From NCBI RefSeq assembly GCF_008807415.1, contig NZ_CP043626.1, positions 3,844,001-3,908,000 of the forward strand: a stretch of DNA of 64,000 nucleotides, in the 5' to 3' direction. The notes under the pieces were generated by a model, which was not told the DNA's origin, did not search any database, and was given only the letters and a program-made list of their open reading frames with translations. Positions 29,150 through 38,223 of the stretch are shown one piece after another (position 1 is the first letter of the stretch; each line of letters begins with the position of its first letter). This DNA is from Pseudomonas denitrificans (nom. rej.). GTDB taxonomy: Bacteria; Pseudomonadota; Gammaproteobacteria; Pseudomonadales; Pseudomonadaceae. A program made the position numbers and the translations under genes.

Positions 29150-30385
29150 TCAGGCGCCGAGTTCGCTGAAAGACAGGAAGGGCAGCGGCTCGCCGGCGTG
29201 CAGGGTGCGCCCGGCCTCCACCACCGCCAGGCCATCGGCCCAGCTCGCCGCGCGCAGCATGGCCGAGCCCTGCTGCGGATGCAGGCAGATGCGGGCGACG
29301 CCGCTGCTGTCCAGTTCCAGACGCGCACGCAGGTACTGGCGGCGCGAATTGGCCGTGGGCCAGTCGAACCCCGCCGGCAGCGTCACCGGCAAGGTATCGG
29401 CCGAGCTGCGCCCCTGGGCACGCCGGAGGAACGGCCGCGCCACCACCAGTGCAGTCACCAGCGCGGCGGCCGGGTTGCCCGGCAGGCCGATCCATGGCTT
29501 GCCGGCGATGCTGCCGAACGCCAGCGGCTTGCCCGGCTGCATCTTCAGCTTCCACAGGTGCAGCTCGCCCAGTTCGCGAATCGCCTGCTTGAGGTAGTCG
29601 CGGTCGCCCACCGACACGCCGCCACTGGTAATCAGCACGTCCCATTCGGAGGCGGCGAGGCTCAGCGCATCGCGGCTGGCCGCCAGGGTGTCGGCGAGCA
29701 CGCCGTAGTCGTGGACTTCGATGCCCCAACCGCGCAGCAACGCGCCGACGCTGAAGCGGTTGGCGTTGTAGATCTGCCCCGGAGCCAGGGGCTCACCGGG
29801 CTCGCGCAGCTCGTCACCGCTGCTCAGCAGACAGACACGCAGCGGGCGATAGACGCTGACGCGGTCCAGGCCGACACTGGCGAGCAGGCCGAGGTCCTGG
29901 GCGCGCAGTTTCTTCCCGGCACTGAGCAAGGCATCGCCTTCGCACAGCTCTTCACCGCGGCGACGCACATGGCTGCCATGCCCGACCACGGGCACCTGCA
30001 GCCAGTCACCATCGACCTCGCAGTCTTCCTGGGCGATCACGCTGTCCGCCCCCGGCGGCAACGGCGCGCCGGTGAAGATGCGCATGGCCTGGCCAGGTTG
30101 CAGTTCGACCTGGGCGGCATCGCCGGCGGCGATGTAGCCGGCGATCTTCAGCCGTGCGCCTGCCGGCCCCATGTCGGCGCTGCGCAGGGCGTAGCCGTCC
30201 ATCGCGCTGTTGTCCCACAGGGGCAGGTCGATAGGTGAGTGGATGTCCTCGGCGAGGATGCGGCCCAGGGCGCTTTCAAGGTCGACGCGCACGGTCGGCG
30301 GCGCCAGCGGAACGAAGTCCATCAGCGCGGCGATGGCCTCGTCCACCGGACGCAGACCGGTGCCGGAACAGCCGCAGGCGCTCAC
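29150..30385 (-). CDS. moeA: molybdopterin molybdenumtransferase MoeA
   Basis: A 411-aa enzyme that inserts molybdate into adenylated molybdopterin. The family blocks are LWDNSAMDGYALRSAD near residue 57, GQAMRIFTGAPLPPGADSVI, LSSGDELREPGEPLAPGQIYNAN, TSGGVSVGDRDYLK and GLPGNPAAALV. It starts at a GTG whose last bases overlap the moaB stop (GTGA), so translation is coupled. The first residues [10 protein letters not shown] are Cys-rich and unusual but match no known site. This is the P. aeruginosa moeA1 position. Confidence 0.94.
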   Translation of the reverse strand: MSACGCSGTGLRPVDEAIAALMDFVPLAPPTVRVDLESALGRILAEDIHSPIDLPLWDNSAMDGYALRSADMGPAGARLKIAGYIAAGDAAQVELQPGQAMRIFTGAPLPPGADSVIAQEDCEVDGDWLQVPVVGHGSHVRRRGEELCEGDALLSAGKKLRAQDLGLLASVGLDRVSVYRPLRVCLLSSGDELREPGEPLAPGQIYNANRFSVGALLRGWGIEVHDYGVLADTLAASRDALSLAASEWDVLITSGGVSVGDRDYLKQAIRELGELHLWKLKMQPGKPLAFGSIAGKPWIGLPGNPAAALVTALVVARPFLRRAQGRSSADTLPVTLPAGFDWPTANSRRQYLRARLELDSSGVARICLHPQQGSAMLRAASWADGLAVVEAGRTLHAGEPLPFLSFSELGA

Positions 30386-30936
30386 GAACGTGTACCGCAG
30401 GCCAGCACCGGGCGCTCGGGCAGGCGCTTGAGATGAGGGACGAAATTGCAGGGTTTGGTGCGGCTGTCGAGCTGTTGCAGGAGGATCTTCTCCCAGGCGG
30501 TGAGGCAGGCGCCGGTGGAACCGGGCAGGCAGCAGATCAGCGTGCCGTTGGTGATGCCGGCGATGGCGCGGGACTGGATGGTGGAGGTGCCGATTTCCTC
30601 GCGGGAAATCTGCCGGAACAGCTCACCGAAGCCATCCACGGTGCGCTCGAGCAACGGAGCGACGGCTTGCGGGGTGTTGTCGCGGGCGGTAAAGCCGGTG
30701 CCGCCGGTGATCAGGCCGACCTGGACCTTGGGGTCGGCGATCCAGGCCGAAACCACGGCGCGGATCTGGTAGATGTCGTCGATCACCAGCTGGCGTTCGG
30801 CGAGGGCATGGCCGGCGCGTTGCAGCGAGGTCACCAGGGCCTGGCCGGAAGTGTCGTTGTGCAGGCTGCGGGTATCGCTGACGGTGAGGACAGCGATCTC
30901 CAGCGGCAGGAATTCCGGGGTGCTGAGATGGCTCAT
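30382..30936 (-). CDS. moaB: molybdenum cofactor biosynthesis protein MoaB
   Basis: A 184-aa MogA/MoaB-type protein, which adenylates molybdopterin before molybdate insertion. Motifs: [17 protein letters not shown] near residue 17, [24 protein letters not shown] near 75, [21 protein letters not shown], and the nucleotide-loop [17 protein letters not shown] choose the ATG at 30,936, with GGAGAG upstream, over a longer frame from 30,960. It leads directly into moeA. Confidence 0.92.
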   Translation of the reverse strand: MSHLSTPEFLPLEIAVLTVSDTRSLHNDTSGQALVTSLQRAGHALAERQLVIDDIYQIRAVVSAWIADPKVQVGLITGGTGFTARDNTPQAVAPLLERTVDGFGELFRQISREEIGTSTIQSRAIAGITNGTLICCLPGSTGACLTAWEKILLQQLDSRTKPCNFVPHLKRLPERPVLACGTRS

Positions 30937-31005
30937 GAGGGGCTCTCCGATTCGGAGCAAAAAGGGCTGGCGCCAGCCTGCGCCCCTTCCCTTCTACCGC
31001 CCATT

Positions 31006-31047
31006 CCTCCTAGGAGGTACTGCCCCGGCGCGAGCGGGGCAGTACCT
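31006..31047. other. overlapping palindromes between the C69 peptidase gene and moaB
   Basis: A 12-bp palindrome CCTCCTAGGAGG (31,006-31,017) overlaps a 13-bp perfect stem, AGGTACTGCCCCG / CGGGGCAGTACCT, with a seven-base loop (31,015-31,047). It lies just past the stop of the minus-strand peptidase gene. There is no T tract on the minus strand, so it is not a classical terminator; it could be an RNA-processing or protein-binding site. Confidence 0.6.
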
Positions 31048-31059
31048 GCCGTCAGCGCA

Positions 31060-32574
31060 CTAGAGGTGCTTGATCTTCTCCAGCTCCTCGGCGCTGTAAT
31101 TCTGCTCGGTGGACTTGGTCAGGTCGGTGAGGATGTTGGCGCGCAGCACGCCGGCCTGGTCCAGGGCCCACAGCGCGGTGCCGTTGCTGAAGCGTTCGGC
31201 GGCGGCGCGGGCGACTTCACCGTCCTTCTGCGCAAGGGTCTTGAGCATGTCGTCCTGCGCCGGTTGCGCAGCGCGCAGGCTGCCTTCCAGACGATCGCGC
31301 CAGCCGTGCAGCAGTGGCATGTACTGCTTGTCGTTGGCATGGGCCAGGGAGGTCAGGCTGCGGAAGGTCCACCAGGCCGAGTGTTCGTCGAAGTCGTCGC
31401 TGCCCTGCTGGAACACCCGCGGCGTGTTGCGCAGGCTTTCCAGGTAATACGGCAGCAGCAGGCCGTCGCGCACGTTGCCCAGGGACTGCCAGGACAGCAC
31501 CTGCAAGCCCTTGGGCATCTGCGGACGGACCTGCAGGATGTGCGCCTCGACGTTGCGCTCCATGGCGATTGGCCGCTGCTTCTGGTCACCGGCCGGCTTC
31601 TTGCCGTCCAGCGGGGTGCCGGCGTAGTTGTCGATACGCAGGATGGCCGCCACCTGCTCGACGCTGATGGGCTTCTCCGGCTTGGTATAGAAGGGATACT
31701 GCTGCTGGCGGATGTCCTGCTTGCGGCCCGGCTCCAGCTTGCTCTGCACCAGCCATTCACGGTCGACGTTGTAGGCGTCGCCGACGATGCCGAAGGCCTT
31801 GGCGAAGTTGAATTTCGCCGGGTCGACCTTGTCCAGCAACTGGTGCTTCTCGGCGAACTCGGCGATGCCTGCACTGCTCAGGACATTGGCCTTGTCGTTG
31901 AGGTCGGCGTCGTGCACACGCATGCCGTTGGCCATGACCACGTACCCGTCGTCCGGCACGCGCACGGCGATCCAGTGGTGCCCGGAGCCGATCTCGAACA
32001 GCCAGGCCTCCTTGTCGTCGGCGATCTGGATACCGTTGGTTTCCCCGGCGCCGAGGGTCTCGACGTACTTGCCCAACAGCTCCACGCCTTCGCGGGCGGT
32101 CTTCGCCTGGGGCAGGATCAGGTCCGGCAGAATGGCCTCGATCACCCCGCCCTCGTCCGCCACCAGCGGGTCGGCCTTGGCTGCCTTGTCATTGGGCTCG
32201 GTACTGTTGGTGGCGGAGAGGATCACGCCTGCCTCGTTGGCGCCGAACTCACTCCACGGGCCAAGGGCGCCACGCTGATCGCCGTTCCAGTCGCGCATGG
32301 CGGTGTAGCGCAGGCCTGCCTTGGGCGCGGGCACGCTGACACCGTTGTCGAAGCTGAGTTTGTCGCCGTCCTTGTAGGTCTGCGGCGGCACCACGACGAA
32401 GCGCTTGGCGTGGTTGTTGTAGGTGTAGTCCTCCAGCCGCGCGACCAGCACGGAGCCGTCGGCGGTGGCGTTGCGCCCGGCGATGATGGTGGTGCAGGCC
32501 AGCGCGCCCTGGCAGAAGCCGCCCGCCAGCAGGGCGGCGGCGAGGGTCTTGAGCGCAAAGTTGGGCTTGGTCAT
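31060..32574 (-). CDS. secreted dipeptidase, peptidase family C69
   Basis: A 504-aa member of the C69 dipeptidase family (N-terminal nucleophile fold). The signal-like N-terminus MTKPNFALKTLAAALLAGGF runs to ALA, immediately followed by CTTIIAGRNATADGS, where the Cys (about residue 27) is the expected nucleophile exposed by processing. Other blocks are GVILSATNSTEPNDKA and AWLFEIGSGHHWIAVRVPDDGYVVMANGMRV. The ATG has GAGGAG upstream. It separates moaB from moaE within the minus-strand cofactor cluster. I recall no such gene there in P. aeruginosa, so it may be a later arrival. Confidence 0.88.
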   Translation of the reverse strand: MTKPNFALKTLAAALLAGGFCQGALACTTIIAGRNATADGSVLVARLEDYTYNNHAKRFVVVPPQTYKDGDKLSFDNGVSVPAPKAGLRYTAMRDWNGDQRGALGPWSEFGANEAGVILSATNSTEPNDKAAKADPLVADEGGVIEAILPDLILPQAKTAREGVELLGKYVETLGAGETNGIQIADDKEAWLFEIGSGHHWIAVRVPDDGYVVMANGMRVHDADLNDKANVLSSAGIAEFAEKHQLLDKVDPAKFNFAKAFGIVGDAYNVDREWLVQSKLEPGRKQDIRQQQYPFYTKPEKPISVEQVAAILRIDNYAGTPLDGKKPAGDQKQRPIAMERNVEAHILQVRPQMPKGLQVLSWQSLGNVRDGLLLPYYLESLRNTPRVFQQGSDDFDEHSAWWTFRSLTSLAHANDKQYMPLLHGWRDRLEGSLRAAQPAQDDMLKTLAQKDGEVARAAAERFSNGTALWALDQAGVLRANILTDLTKSTEQNYSAEELEKIKHL

Positions 32575-32760
32575 GGAAATCTCCTCGGCTTGCGATTCGC
32601 CGCGCGGCCAAGGCAGGCACGGCGGCGGAGCCAGGAGATGTACAACATGGCGAGGAACGCGTCCTTGGCGTAGCGCAACGACACCTCCCTGGCATCGCCC
32701 CTGAGCATAGACAAGCTCCGCGAATGCGCCCCCGCAGGGACGCAGGCGCGACGAAAGGAC

Positions 32761-33213
32761 TCAGCCCTTCCAGCGCTCGGCAGCGGCCTTGTCGCTGCAG
32801 CGCCCTTCGACCCAGCGCGGGCCGTCGGTGGTGTCTTCCTTCTTCCAGAACGGCGCGCGGGTCTTCAGGTAGTCCATGACGAAATTGCAGGCGTCGAACG
32901 CGGCCTGGCGGTGCGCACTGGCGGCGCCGACGAAGACGATAGGCTCGCCCGGTTCCAGGCGGCCGATGCGGTGGAGGATTTCCAGGCGCAGCAGCGGCCA
33001 GCGCTCATTGGCCTCGACTTCGATCTTCGCCAGCGCCTTTTCGGTCATGCCGGCGTAGTGCTCGAGGAACATGCCGCCCACCTCGCGGCCGTCGTTGAAA
33101 TCACGCACGTAGCCGACGAAGCCGACCACCGCGCCGACGCCGACGTTGGCGGCGTGCATCGCATTGAGTTCGGCGCCCGGATCGAACGCCGCCGGCTGGA
33201 CGCGGATCGCCAT
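32761..33213 (-). CDS. moaE: molybdopterin synthase catalytic subunit MoaE
   Basis: A 150-aa large subunit of molybdopterin synthase, which transfers two sulfurs from MoaD thiocarboxylate to cyclic pyranopterin. Family blocks: FVGYVRDFNDGREVGGMFLEHYAGMTE near residue 33, LHRIGRLEPGEPIVFVGAASAHRQAAFDAC, and MDYLKTRAPFWKKED with the active-site lysines. The ATG at 33,213 lies four bases after the moaD stop. Confidence 0.94.
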   Translation of the reverse strand: MAIRVQPAAFDPGAELNAMHAANVGVGAVVGFVGYVRDFNDGREVGGMFLEHYAGMTEKALAKIEVEANERWPLLRLEILHRIGRLEPGEPIVFVGAASAHRQAAFDACNFVMDYLKTRAPFWKKEDTTDGPRWVEGRCSDKAAAERWKG

Positions 33214-33217
33214 GGGC

Positions 33218-33466
33218 TCAGCCTCCGGTAACGGTGGGGAAGAACGCCACCTCGTCGCCATCGGCGAGGGGTTCGTCCAGGGAGCACAGCTCCTGGTTGC
33301 GCGCGCACATCAGGTTCTGCTCGCCGAGCACATCCCAGGCGCCACCGCGCTCCAGCAGCAGGCGCCGCAGGTCGTCCAGGCTGGCCAGGGACTGGCTCCA
33401 GTTCAGCTGCTCGCCATCCAGGCCGAGGGCTTCACGGTAGCGGGCGAAGTACTGCACGCGGATCAT
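33218..33466 (-). CDS. moaD: molybdopterin synthase sulfur carrier subunit MoaD
   Basis: An 82-aa ubiquitin-fold sulfur carrier. It begins [15 protein letters not shown] and ends [11 protein letters not shown]; the C-terminal Gly-Gly is the site of thiocarboxylation. The start ATG overlaps the moaC stop (ATGA). Confidence 0.94.
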   Translation of the reverse strand: MIRVQYFARYREALGLDGEQLNWSQSLASLDDLRRLLLERGGAWDVLGEQNLMCARNQELCSLDEPLADGDEVAFFPTVTGG

Positions 33467-33954
33467 GGGGTGTCTCCCGCAACGCTTTCTGTAGCAACGT
33501 AATGACCGCTCTTGCCGCCGAGCTTCTCCAGCACGCGCACGCTGTCGATGGTCATGCCACGGTCCACGGCCTTGCACATGTCGTAGATGGTCAGCGCGGC
33601 GACGCTGGCGGCGGTCAGCGCTTCCATCTCCACACCGGTCTGCCCGGCCAGTTTGCAACGGGCGACGATGCGCACGGTGTCTTCACCCTCGGCGGCCAGC
33701 TCGACCTTCACGCTGGTCAGCAGCAATGGGTGGCAAAGCGGGATCAGGTCATGGGTCTTCTTCGCCGCCTGGATACCGGCAATGCGCGCCACGGCGAACA
33801 CGTCGCCCTTGGGATGGCCGCCGTCCTGGATCAGCTGCAGGGTGGACGGGAGCATGCGCACCCGGGCTTCGGCCACGGCCTCACGGGACGTCACCGCTTT
33901 TTCGGTGACATCGACCATGTTGGCGCGGCCCTGGGAATCGAGATGGGTCAGCAC
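33463..33954 (-). CDS. moaC: cyclic pyranopterin monophosphate synthase MoaC
   Basis: A 163-aa enzyme that turns the MoaA product into cyclic pyranopterin monophosphate. Motifs: [20 protein letters not shown] at the N-terminus, [23 protein letters not shown] near residue 60, and [23 protein letters not shown] near 110, which carries the catalytic Asp/Lys region. It starts at a GTG (33,954) with GGAG upstream; this start reproduces the Pseudomonas N-terminus. First gene of the moaC-D-E group. Confidence 0.93.
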   Translation of the reverse strand: MLTHLDSQGRANMVDVTEKAVTSREAVAEARVRMLPSTLQLIQDGGHPKGDVFAVARIAGIQAAKKTHDLIPLCHPLLLTSVKVELAAEGEDTVRIVARCKLAGQTGVEMEALTAASVAALTIYDMCKAVDRGMTIDSVRVLEKLGGKSGHYVATESVAGDTP

Positions 33955-34095
33955 GGTGGGAACTCTCCGGTGAATCAGGGGAACAGTGTACTCCCGGTGG
34001 ACGCGGCCTGCGGAGCGGAGGGCGGCGCGTTGGGGGGAGGATTGTATACAAGAAGAGGTATGAGCGGGATGGTCGCCGGCACCAGCGCTGGGCGG

Positions 34096-34119
34096 GTTCG
34101 CCACCAGGCTCGCTCCTGC
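34096..34119. repeat. degenerate family C half-unit
   Basis: GTTCGCCACCAGGCTCGCTC resembles the GTTCGCGAGCAAGCTCGCTC half of the unit at 60,944. It lies in the 275-base gap between moaC and the PhoH-like gene, where no gene is visible. Confidence 0.5.
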
Positions 34120-34190
34120 GAGGAGCGCAAGCGTCCGGACCTGTAGAACCGAGGGGAACGCCCAGTCCTCGCTCGCGAACAGCCTCGAAC

Positions 34191-34220
34191 AGAAAGAAAA
34201 GGCCCGCCGGACGGCGGGCC
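34191..34220 (-). terminator. terminator of the PIN-PhoH gene
   Basis: GGCCCGCC / GGCGGGCC with a four-base loop, followed on the minus strand by TTTTCTTTCT, nine bases after the stop codon. Confidence 0.9.
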
Positions 34221-34229
34221 TTGGTTGCC

Positions 34230-35621
34230 TTACATGTGGGCTTCGGCGAATTCCGCCAGCACCGAGCGCGGCACCCCTTGCAGGGTTACGTGCACGCCGT
34301 GGGGGAAGTCCTTGAAGCGTTCGGTCAGGTAGGTCAGGCCGGAGCTGGTGGCCGACAGGTAGGGGGTATCGATCTGCGCCAGGTTGCCCAGGCAGACCAC
34401 CTTCGAACCGTTGCCCGCGCGGGTGATGATGGTCTTCATCTGGTGCGGGGTGAGGTTCTGGCACTCGTCGATCAGGATCAGGCTCTGCTGGAAGCTGCGG
34501 CCACGGATGTAGTTCAGCGATTTGAACTGCAGCGGTACCTTGCTGAGGATGTAGTCGACGCTGCCATGGGTGCACTCATCATCCGAATGCAGCGCTTCGA
34601 GGTTGTCGGTGATCGCGCCGAGCCAGGGCTCCATCTTCTCCGCCTCGGTGCCGGGCAGGAAGCCGATGTCCTCGTCCAGGCCCTGTACGCTGCGGGTGGC
34701 GATGATGCGTTTGTAGCGTTTGGTAACCATGGTCTGCTCGATGGCGGCAGCCAGGGCGAGGATGGTTTTGCCCGAGCCGGCGGCGCCGGACAGGTTGACC
34801 AGGTGGATGTCCGGGTCCAGCAGCGCGTACAGCGCCAGGGACTGGTACACGTCACGCGGACGCAAGCCCCAGGCTTCCTGGTGCAGCAGCGGTTCCTGGT
34901 GCAGGTCGAGGATGGTCAGCTCGTCCTGGTCGATGCCCTTGATCCAGCCGACGAAACCCTGCTCATCGACGATGAACTCGTTGATGTGCACCGCCGGCAG
35001 GTTGTCGGTGAGTTGCACGCGGTGCCAGGTACGACCGCGGTCCTGGCGGGTCTCCACCTTGCTGACGCGGTCCCAGAACGATCCGCTCAGCGAGTGATAA
35101 CCACGCGACAGCAGGTTGATGTCATCGACCAGCTGGTCGGTGTGGTAATCCTCGGCGAATACCCCGCAGGCACGCGCCTTCAGGCGCATGTTGATGTCCT
35201 TGGTGACCAGCACCACGCGCTTGCTGCTATGGCGACTCTTCAGCTCCACCAGCTGGTTGATGATCTTGTTGTCGTTGAGGTGCTCGGGCAGCCAGGTGAT
35301 CGGCTCGGCGCGCTTGCTCATGAGGATCGACAGGCTGCCGCACGGCCCGCTCTTGCCGCGCTGGATGGGCACACCATCCTCTACCTGCTCGGGCGAGGCC
35401 TCGCCCAGCACCGAATCGATCAGGCGGATTGCCTGGCGGCATTCCGCGGCCACGGTGTGTTTTCCGGTCTTGAGCTTGTCCAGTTCCTCCAGCACCGTCA
35501 TCGGAATCGCGACGTGGTGCTCCTGGAAGTTCAGCAAGGCGTTGGGATCGTGGATCAGGACGTTGGTGTCGAGGACGTACAGGGTGGGCTGGGTGGGGCG
35601 GGAGCGTCCGTGGTCATCCAT
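34230..35621 (-). CDS. PIN domain-PhoH family ATPase
   Basis: A 463-aa fusion of an N-terminal PIN nuclease-like domain (residues about 10-150, [15 protein letters not shown] with the first acidic residue and later [11 protein letters not shown]) and a C-terminal PhoH P-loop ATPase (about 240-460). The Walker A is GAAGSGKT, Walker B is LILIDECQN, and GRSFQQS and [13 protein letters not shown] are PhoH hallmarks. PhoH2-type proteins have been linked to RNA unwinding and cleavage; the role here is unknown. The ATG at 35,621 has GAGGTG upstream. It is transcribed alone and has its own terminator. Confidence 0.9.
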   Translation of the reverse strand: MDDHGRSRPTQPTLYVLDTNVLIHDPNALLNFQEHHVAIPMTVLEELDKLKTGKHTVAAECRQAIRLIDSVLGEASPEQVEDGVPIQRGKSGPCGSLSILMSKRAEPITWLPEHLNDNKIINQLVELKSRHSSKRVVLVTKDINMRLKARACGVFAEDYHTDQLVDDINLLSRGYHSLSGSFWDRVSKVETRQDRGRTWHRVQLTDNLPAVHINEFIVDEQGFVGWIKGIDQDELTILDLHQEPLLHQEAWGLRPRDVYQSLALYALLDPDIHLVNLSGAAGSGKTILALAAAIEQTMVTKRYKRIIATRSVQGLDEDIGFLPGTEAEKMEPWLGAITDNLEALHSDDECTHGSVDYILSKVPLQFKSLNYIRGRSFQQSLILIDECQNLTPHQMKTIITRAGNGSKVVCLGNLAQIDTPYLSATSSGLTYLTERFKDFPHGVHVTLQGVPRSVLAEFAEAHM

Positions 35622-35854
35622 ACGCAGGTCACCTCTTGTAGGAGCGTTACGACGGAATGCCTTTACAGCGCTCCGCCGTGCGGTGAGCCACCGGCTCTCG
35701 GGTTCCTGGGATCGGCAGGATTCGAGAGCACTGCATACAAGGGACTGGCCGGGCCGGGGCCGCCACCTGTCTGCAGGGTTCGGCGGTCTACGACTCAACA
35801 AATACAGGAAAAAACATGACGATAAAAAGTCTTTTTCCTTCCTACGAAAGTTTT

Positions 35855-35872
35855 TTTCGTCGTACGACGAAA
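35855..35872. promoter_or_regulatory. 18-bp perfect palindrome upstream of the PIN-PhoH gene
   Basis: TTTCGTCGTACGACGAAA is a perfect dyad about 235 bases upstream of the minus-strand PhoH-like start. A further TACGAAAG half-like sequence is at 35,843. The 330-base intergenic region is unusually A/T-rich for this genome and has no gene. The minus-strand sequence after the dyad is A-rich then mixed, so it does not look like a terminator for the upstream gene. Confidence 0.5.
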
Positions 35873-35949
35873 TACCTTGGCGGGGGCTCCGGACAGCGCT
35901 AGTTTTAGGAGTCCTACCCCTCGTAACGCCCTCCGCTTTTTTCGCAGGA

Positions 35950-36966
35950 TCAGTCCCTTAGCCCGCCGAAAAAGGCCTGCGCATTGGCCTCCAGCGTCTG
36001 CAGGTGATAGCCGCCTTCCTGCACGATGACCTGCGGCAGCCCTAGCGACGCTACCTCGCGTCCGAGCCGCGCGAAGCCCTCGGTGGTCACTGCCACTTTC
36101 GACTGTGGGTCATCCTTGTAGATGTCGAAGCCCAGGGACAGCACCAACGCCTGCGCACCGAATTCGCGGACCGCCTGCAGCGCTGTCTCGACCTGCGCGA
36201 AGAAGTCCTCCTCACTGGCGCCATGGACCATCGGCAGGTTGAGGTTGAAGCCTTCGCCCTGCCCCGCCCCGCGCTCGTCGTCGAAACCGGCGACCACCGG
36301 GTAGAAGTTGGTCGGGTCACCATGCACCGAGACGTAGAGCACGTCGTCGCGGCCATAGAAGATTTCCTGAATGCCCTGGCCGTGGTGCATGTCGGTGTCG
36401 AGGATGGCGACCTTACCGAAGCGCGCACGCAGCTCCGCGGCGGCAATAGCGGCATTGTTCAGGTAGCAGAAGCCACCGGCCCCCTCCTCCCGTGCGTGGT
36501 GGCCTGGCGGGCGACACAAGGCGTAAGCCGATGGGGCACCATCGCGCACCACCCGCGCCGCCGCCACCGCGCTCTGCGCCGACCAGTACGCCGCGCGCCA
36601 GGTATACTCGCCCACCGGGCAGCTGCCGTCAGCGAGGTAGCGCGCCGCCTGGGCGAGGATGCCTCGCAGCGGGTTGCCCTCGCGGATGAAGACGTTGGAC
36701 ATCACCTCGTCGCCCCAGTCTTCCGGCACTTCGTGCCAGCGCTCGTAGGCGTGCTCGAGAAACTCCAGGTACGCCGCGCTGTGCGCGCCCAACAGCGGCT
36801 CACGACCGAAGTCCTGCGGTTCGGCGAGCGGGAAGCCCAGTGCGCGCACGGCGTCCAGCAGGTGCTCGGCGCGCTGTGGCACTTCCTGTGGGGTACGCAT
36901 CTGGCCACGGGAGAAGTAGCTGCGCGGGACGTGCAGCAACTGGTCGGGGTGGAAGAAGGTCTGCAT
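35950..36966 (-). CDS. histone deacetylase-family amidohydrolase (acetylpolyamine amidohydrolase-like)
   Basis: A 338-aa zinc-dependent deacylase of the arginase/HDAC fold. The active site is complete: CRPPGHHAREEGAGGFCYLNNAA with the His pair near residue 158, LDTDMHHGQG with two zinc ligands, LSLGFDIYKDDP with the third, and EGGYHL with the catalytic Tyr. The N-terminus resembles the acetylpolyamine aminohydrolases of P. aeruginosa more than true histone deacetylases. A strong GGAG precedes the ATG. It is the third gene of a tight operon (11 bases after the amidohydrolase), so the substrate is probably an N-acylated compound imported by the linked transporter. Confidence 0.88.
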   Translation of the reverse strand: MQTFFHPDQLLHVPRSYFSRGQMRTPQEVPQRAEHLLDAVRALGFPLAEPQDFGREPLLGAHSAAYLEFLEHAYERWHEVPEDWGDEVMSNVFIREGNPLRGILAQAARYLADGSCPVGEYTWRAAYWSAQSAVAAARVVRDGAPSAYALCRPPGHHAREEGAGGFCYLNNAAIAAAELRARFGKVAILDTDMHHGQGIQEIFYGRDDVLYVSVHGDPTNFYPVVAGFDDERGAGQGEGFNLNLPMVHGASEEDFFAQVETALQAVREFGAQALVLSLGFDIYKDDPQSKVAVTTEGFARLGREVASLGLPQVIVQEGGYHLQTLEANAQAFFGGLRD

Positions 36967-36977
36967 CGGTGTCTCCT

Positions 36978-38207
36978 TCAGTCGATCCGGCCGGCTCGGG
37001 CCAGCACAGCGTTGAGCAGTACGTCGGCGCCCTGGGTCGCCTGTTCGGGGATCACGTCTTCGGCCTCGTTGTGGCTCAGGCCGCCGATACAGGGAATGAA
37101 CACCATGGCAGTCGGACACCTGCGCGCCAGGTGGATAGCGTCGTGACCGGCACCGCTGACAATATCCTGGTACGAGTAGCCCAGCGCCTCCACGGCCTCG
37201 CGCACATGGCCCACACAGTCGGCATCGAAGGGCGTGGCCGGGCTGATCCAGTGCACGCCGATCTGCAGGGTCAGCTCGCGGCGCACGGCGATAGCTTCGA
37301 GCAACGCGCGGGCATCCTGCTCCATGGCGGCGATCACATCGTCGCGGTGGTGGCGCAGGTCGATGGTGAAGTCCACCACGCCGGCAATGGTGTTACGCGA
37401 GGACTTGGCGATGTCCAGCTGTCCGACAGTCACCAGTCCGTGGGGCGAGAAGCGCTGCGCCAGCGCTTCGAGGGCCTGGATCATCTCAGCAGCGCCGAAC
37501 AGCGCATCGTGGCGCAGCGGCATCGGCGTGGTGCCAGCGTGGGCGGCCTGGCCGCCCACGCACACATCCAGCCAGCGGATCGCCTGGCCGCCGGTAACCA
37601 CACCGACGTCGATGGCGTTGTCCTCCAGGATCGGACCCTGCTCGATGTGCGCCTCGAAATAGGAGTCCAGGCGCCGGCCCAGCGGCAGGTCGCCCTGCCA
37701 GCCGAGCGCTTGCAGCGCATCGCCCACACTCACGCCTTCGGCATCCCGCGAGGCCAGCGCGGCCTCCAGCGGCATGGCGCCGGTAAAAGCCGCCGAGCCG
37801 AGCATGGCCGGGGTGAAGCGCGCGCCCTCTTCGTTGGTCCAGACCGCCACTTCCAGCGGGCGGCGGGTGCCGATTTCGTGATCGCTCAGGCTGCGCAGCA
37901 CTTCCAACCCCGCCAGCACACCGTACACGCCGTCGAAGCGGCCGCCCTCGGGCTGGGTATCCAGATGGCTGCCCATCACGACCGGGTCGAGACTGTCATC
38001 CTCCCCGGCGCGGCGGGCGAACAGGTTCCCCACGCAATCCCGGCGCAGGCTGAGACCTGCGTCGCGGCACCAGCCTTCGAACAGCTCGCGGCCGGCGCGA
38101 TCCTCTTCCGAGAGCGCCAGACGGCGCGAGCCGCCACGGGCGGTGGCACCAATCCGGGCCATCTCCATCAGGCTCGCCCACAGGCGAGCACCATCGATCT
38201 TCAGCAT
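36978..38207 (-). CDS. M20-family zinc hydrolase (allantoate amidohydrolase/N-carbamoyl-amino-acid hydrolase type)
   Basis: A 409-aa cytoplasmic binuclear metallohydrolase of the amidase/hydantoinase-carbamoylase branch. Metal-binding motifs are GSHLDTQPEGGRFDGVYGVLAG near residue 80, WTNEEGARFTPAML, YFEAHIEQGPILE near 190 and SGAGHDAIHLA near 360. The family splits N-carbamoyl or similar amide groups from amino acids and ureido acids; the exact substrate cannot be read from sequence. AGGAG precedes the ATG. It lies 16 bases after the transporter stop and 11 before the HDAC-like gene. Confidence 0.88.
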   Translation of the reverse strand: MLKIDGARLWASLMEMARIGATARGGSRRLALSEEDRAGRELFEGWCRDAGLSLRRDCVGNLFARRAGEDDSLDPVVMGSHLDTQPEGGRFDGVYGVLAGLEVLRSLSDHEIGTRRPLEVAVWTNEEGARFTPAMLGSAAFTGAMPLEAALASRDAEGVSVGDALQALGWQGDLPLGRRLDSYFEAHIEQGPILEDNAIDVGVVTGGQAIRWLDVCVGGQAAHAGTTPMPLRHDALFGAAEMIQALEALAQRFSPHGLVTVGQLDIAKSSRNTIAGVVDFTIDLRHHRDDVIAAMEQDARALLEAIAVRRELTLQIGVHWISPATPFDADCVGHVREAVEALGYSYQDIVSGAGHDAIHLARRCPTAMVFIPCIGGLSHNEAEDVIPEQATQGADVLLNAVLARAGRID

Positions 38208-38223
38208 TGCAGTCTCCTGGGAA

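Noticed and set aside
28115..30238. A 707-codon plus-strand frame opposite ubiU and moeA
   Set aside because: It is antisense to two well-identified genes, with the compositional signature of third-position GC and no recognisable domain.
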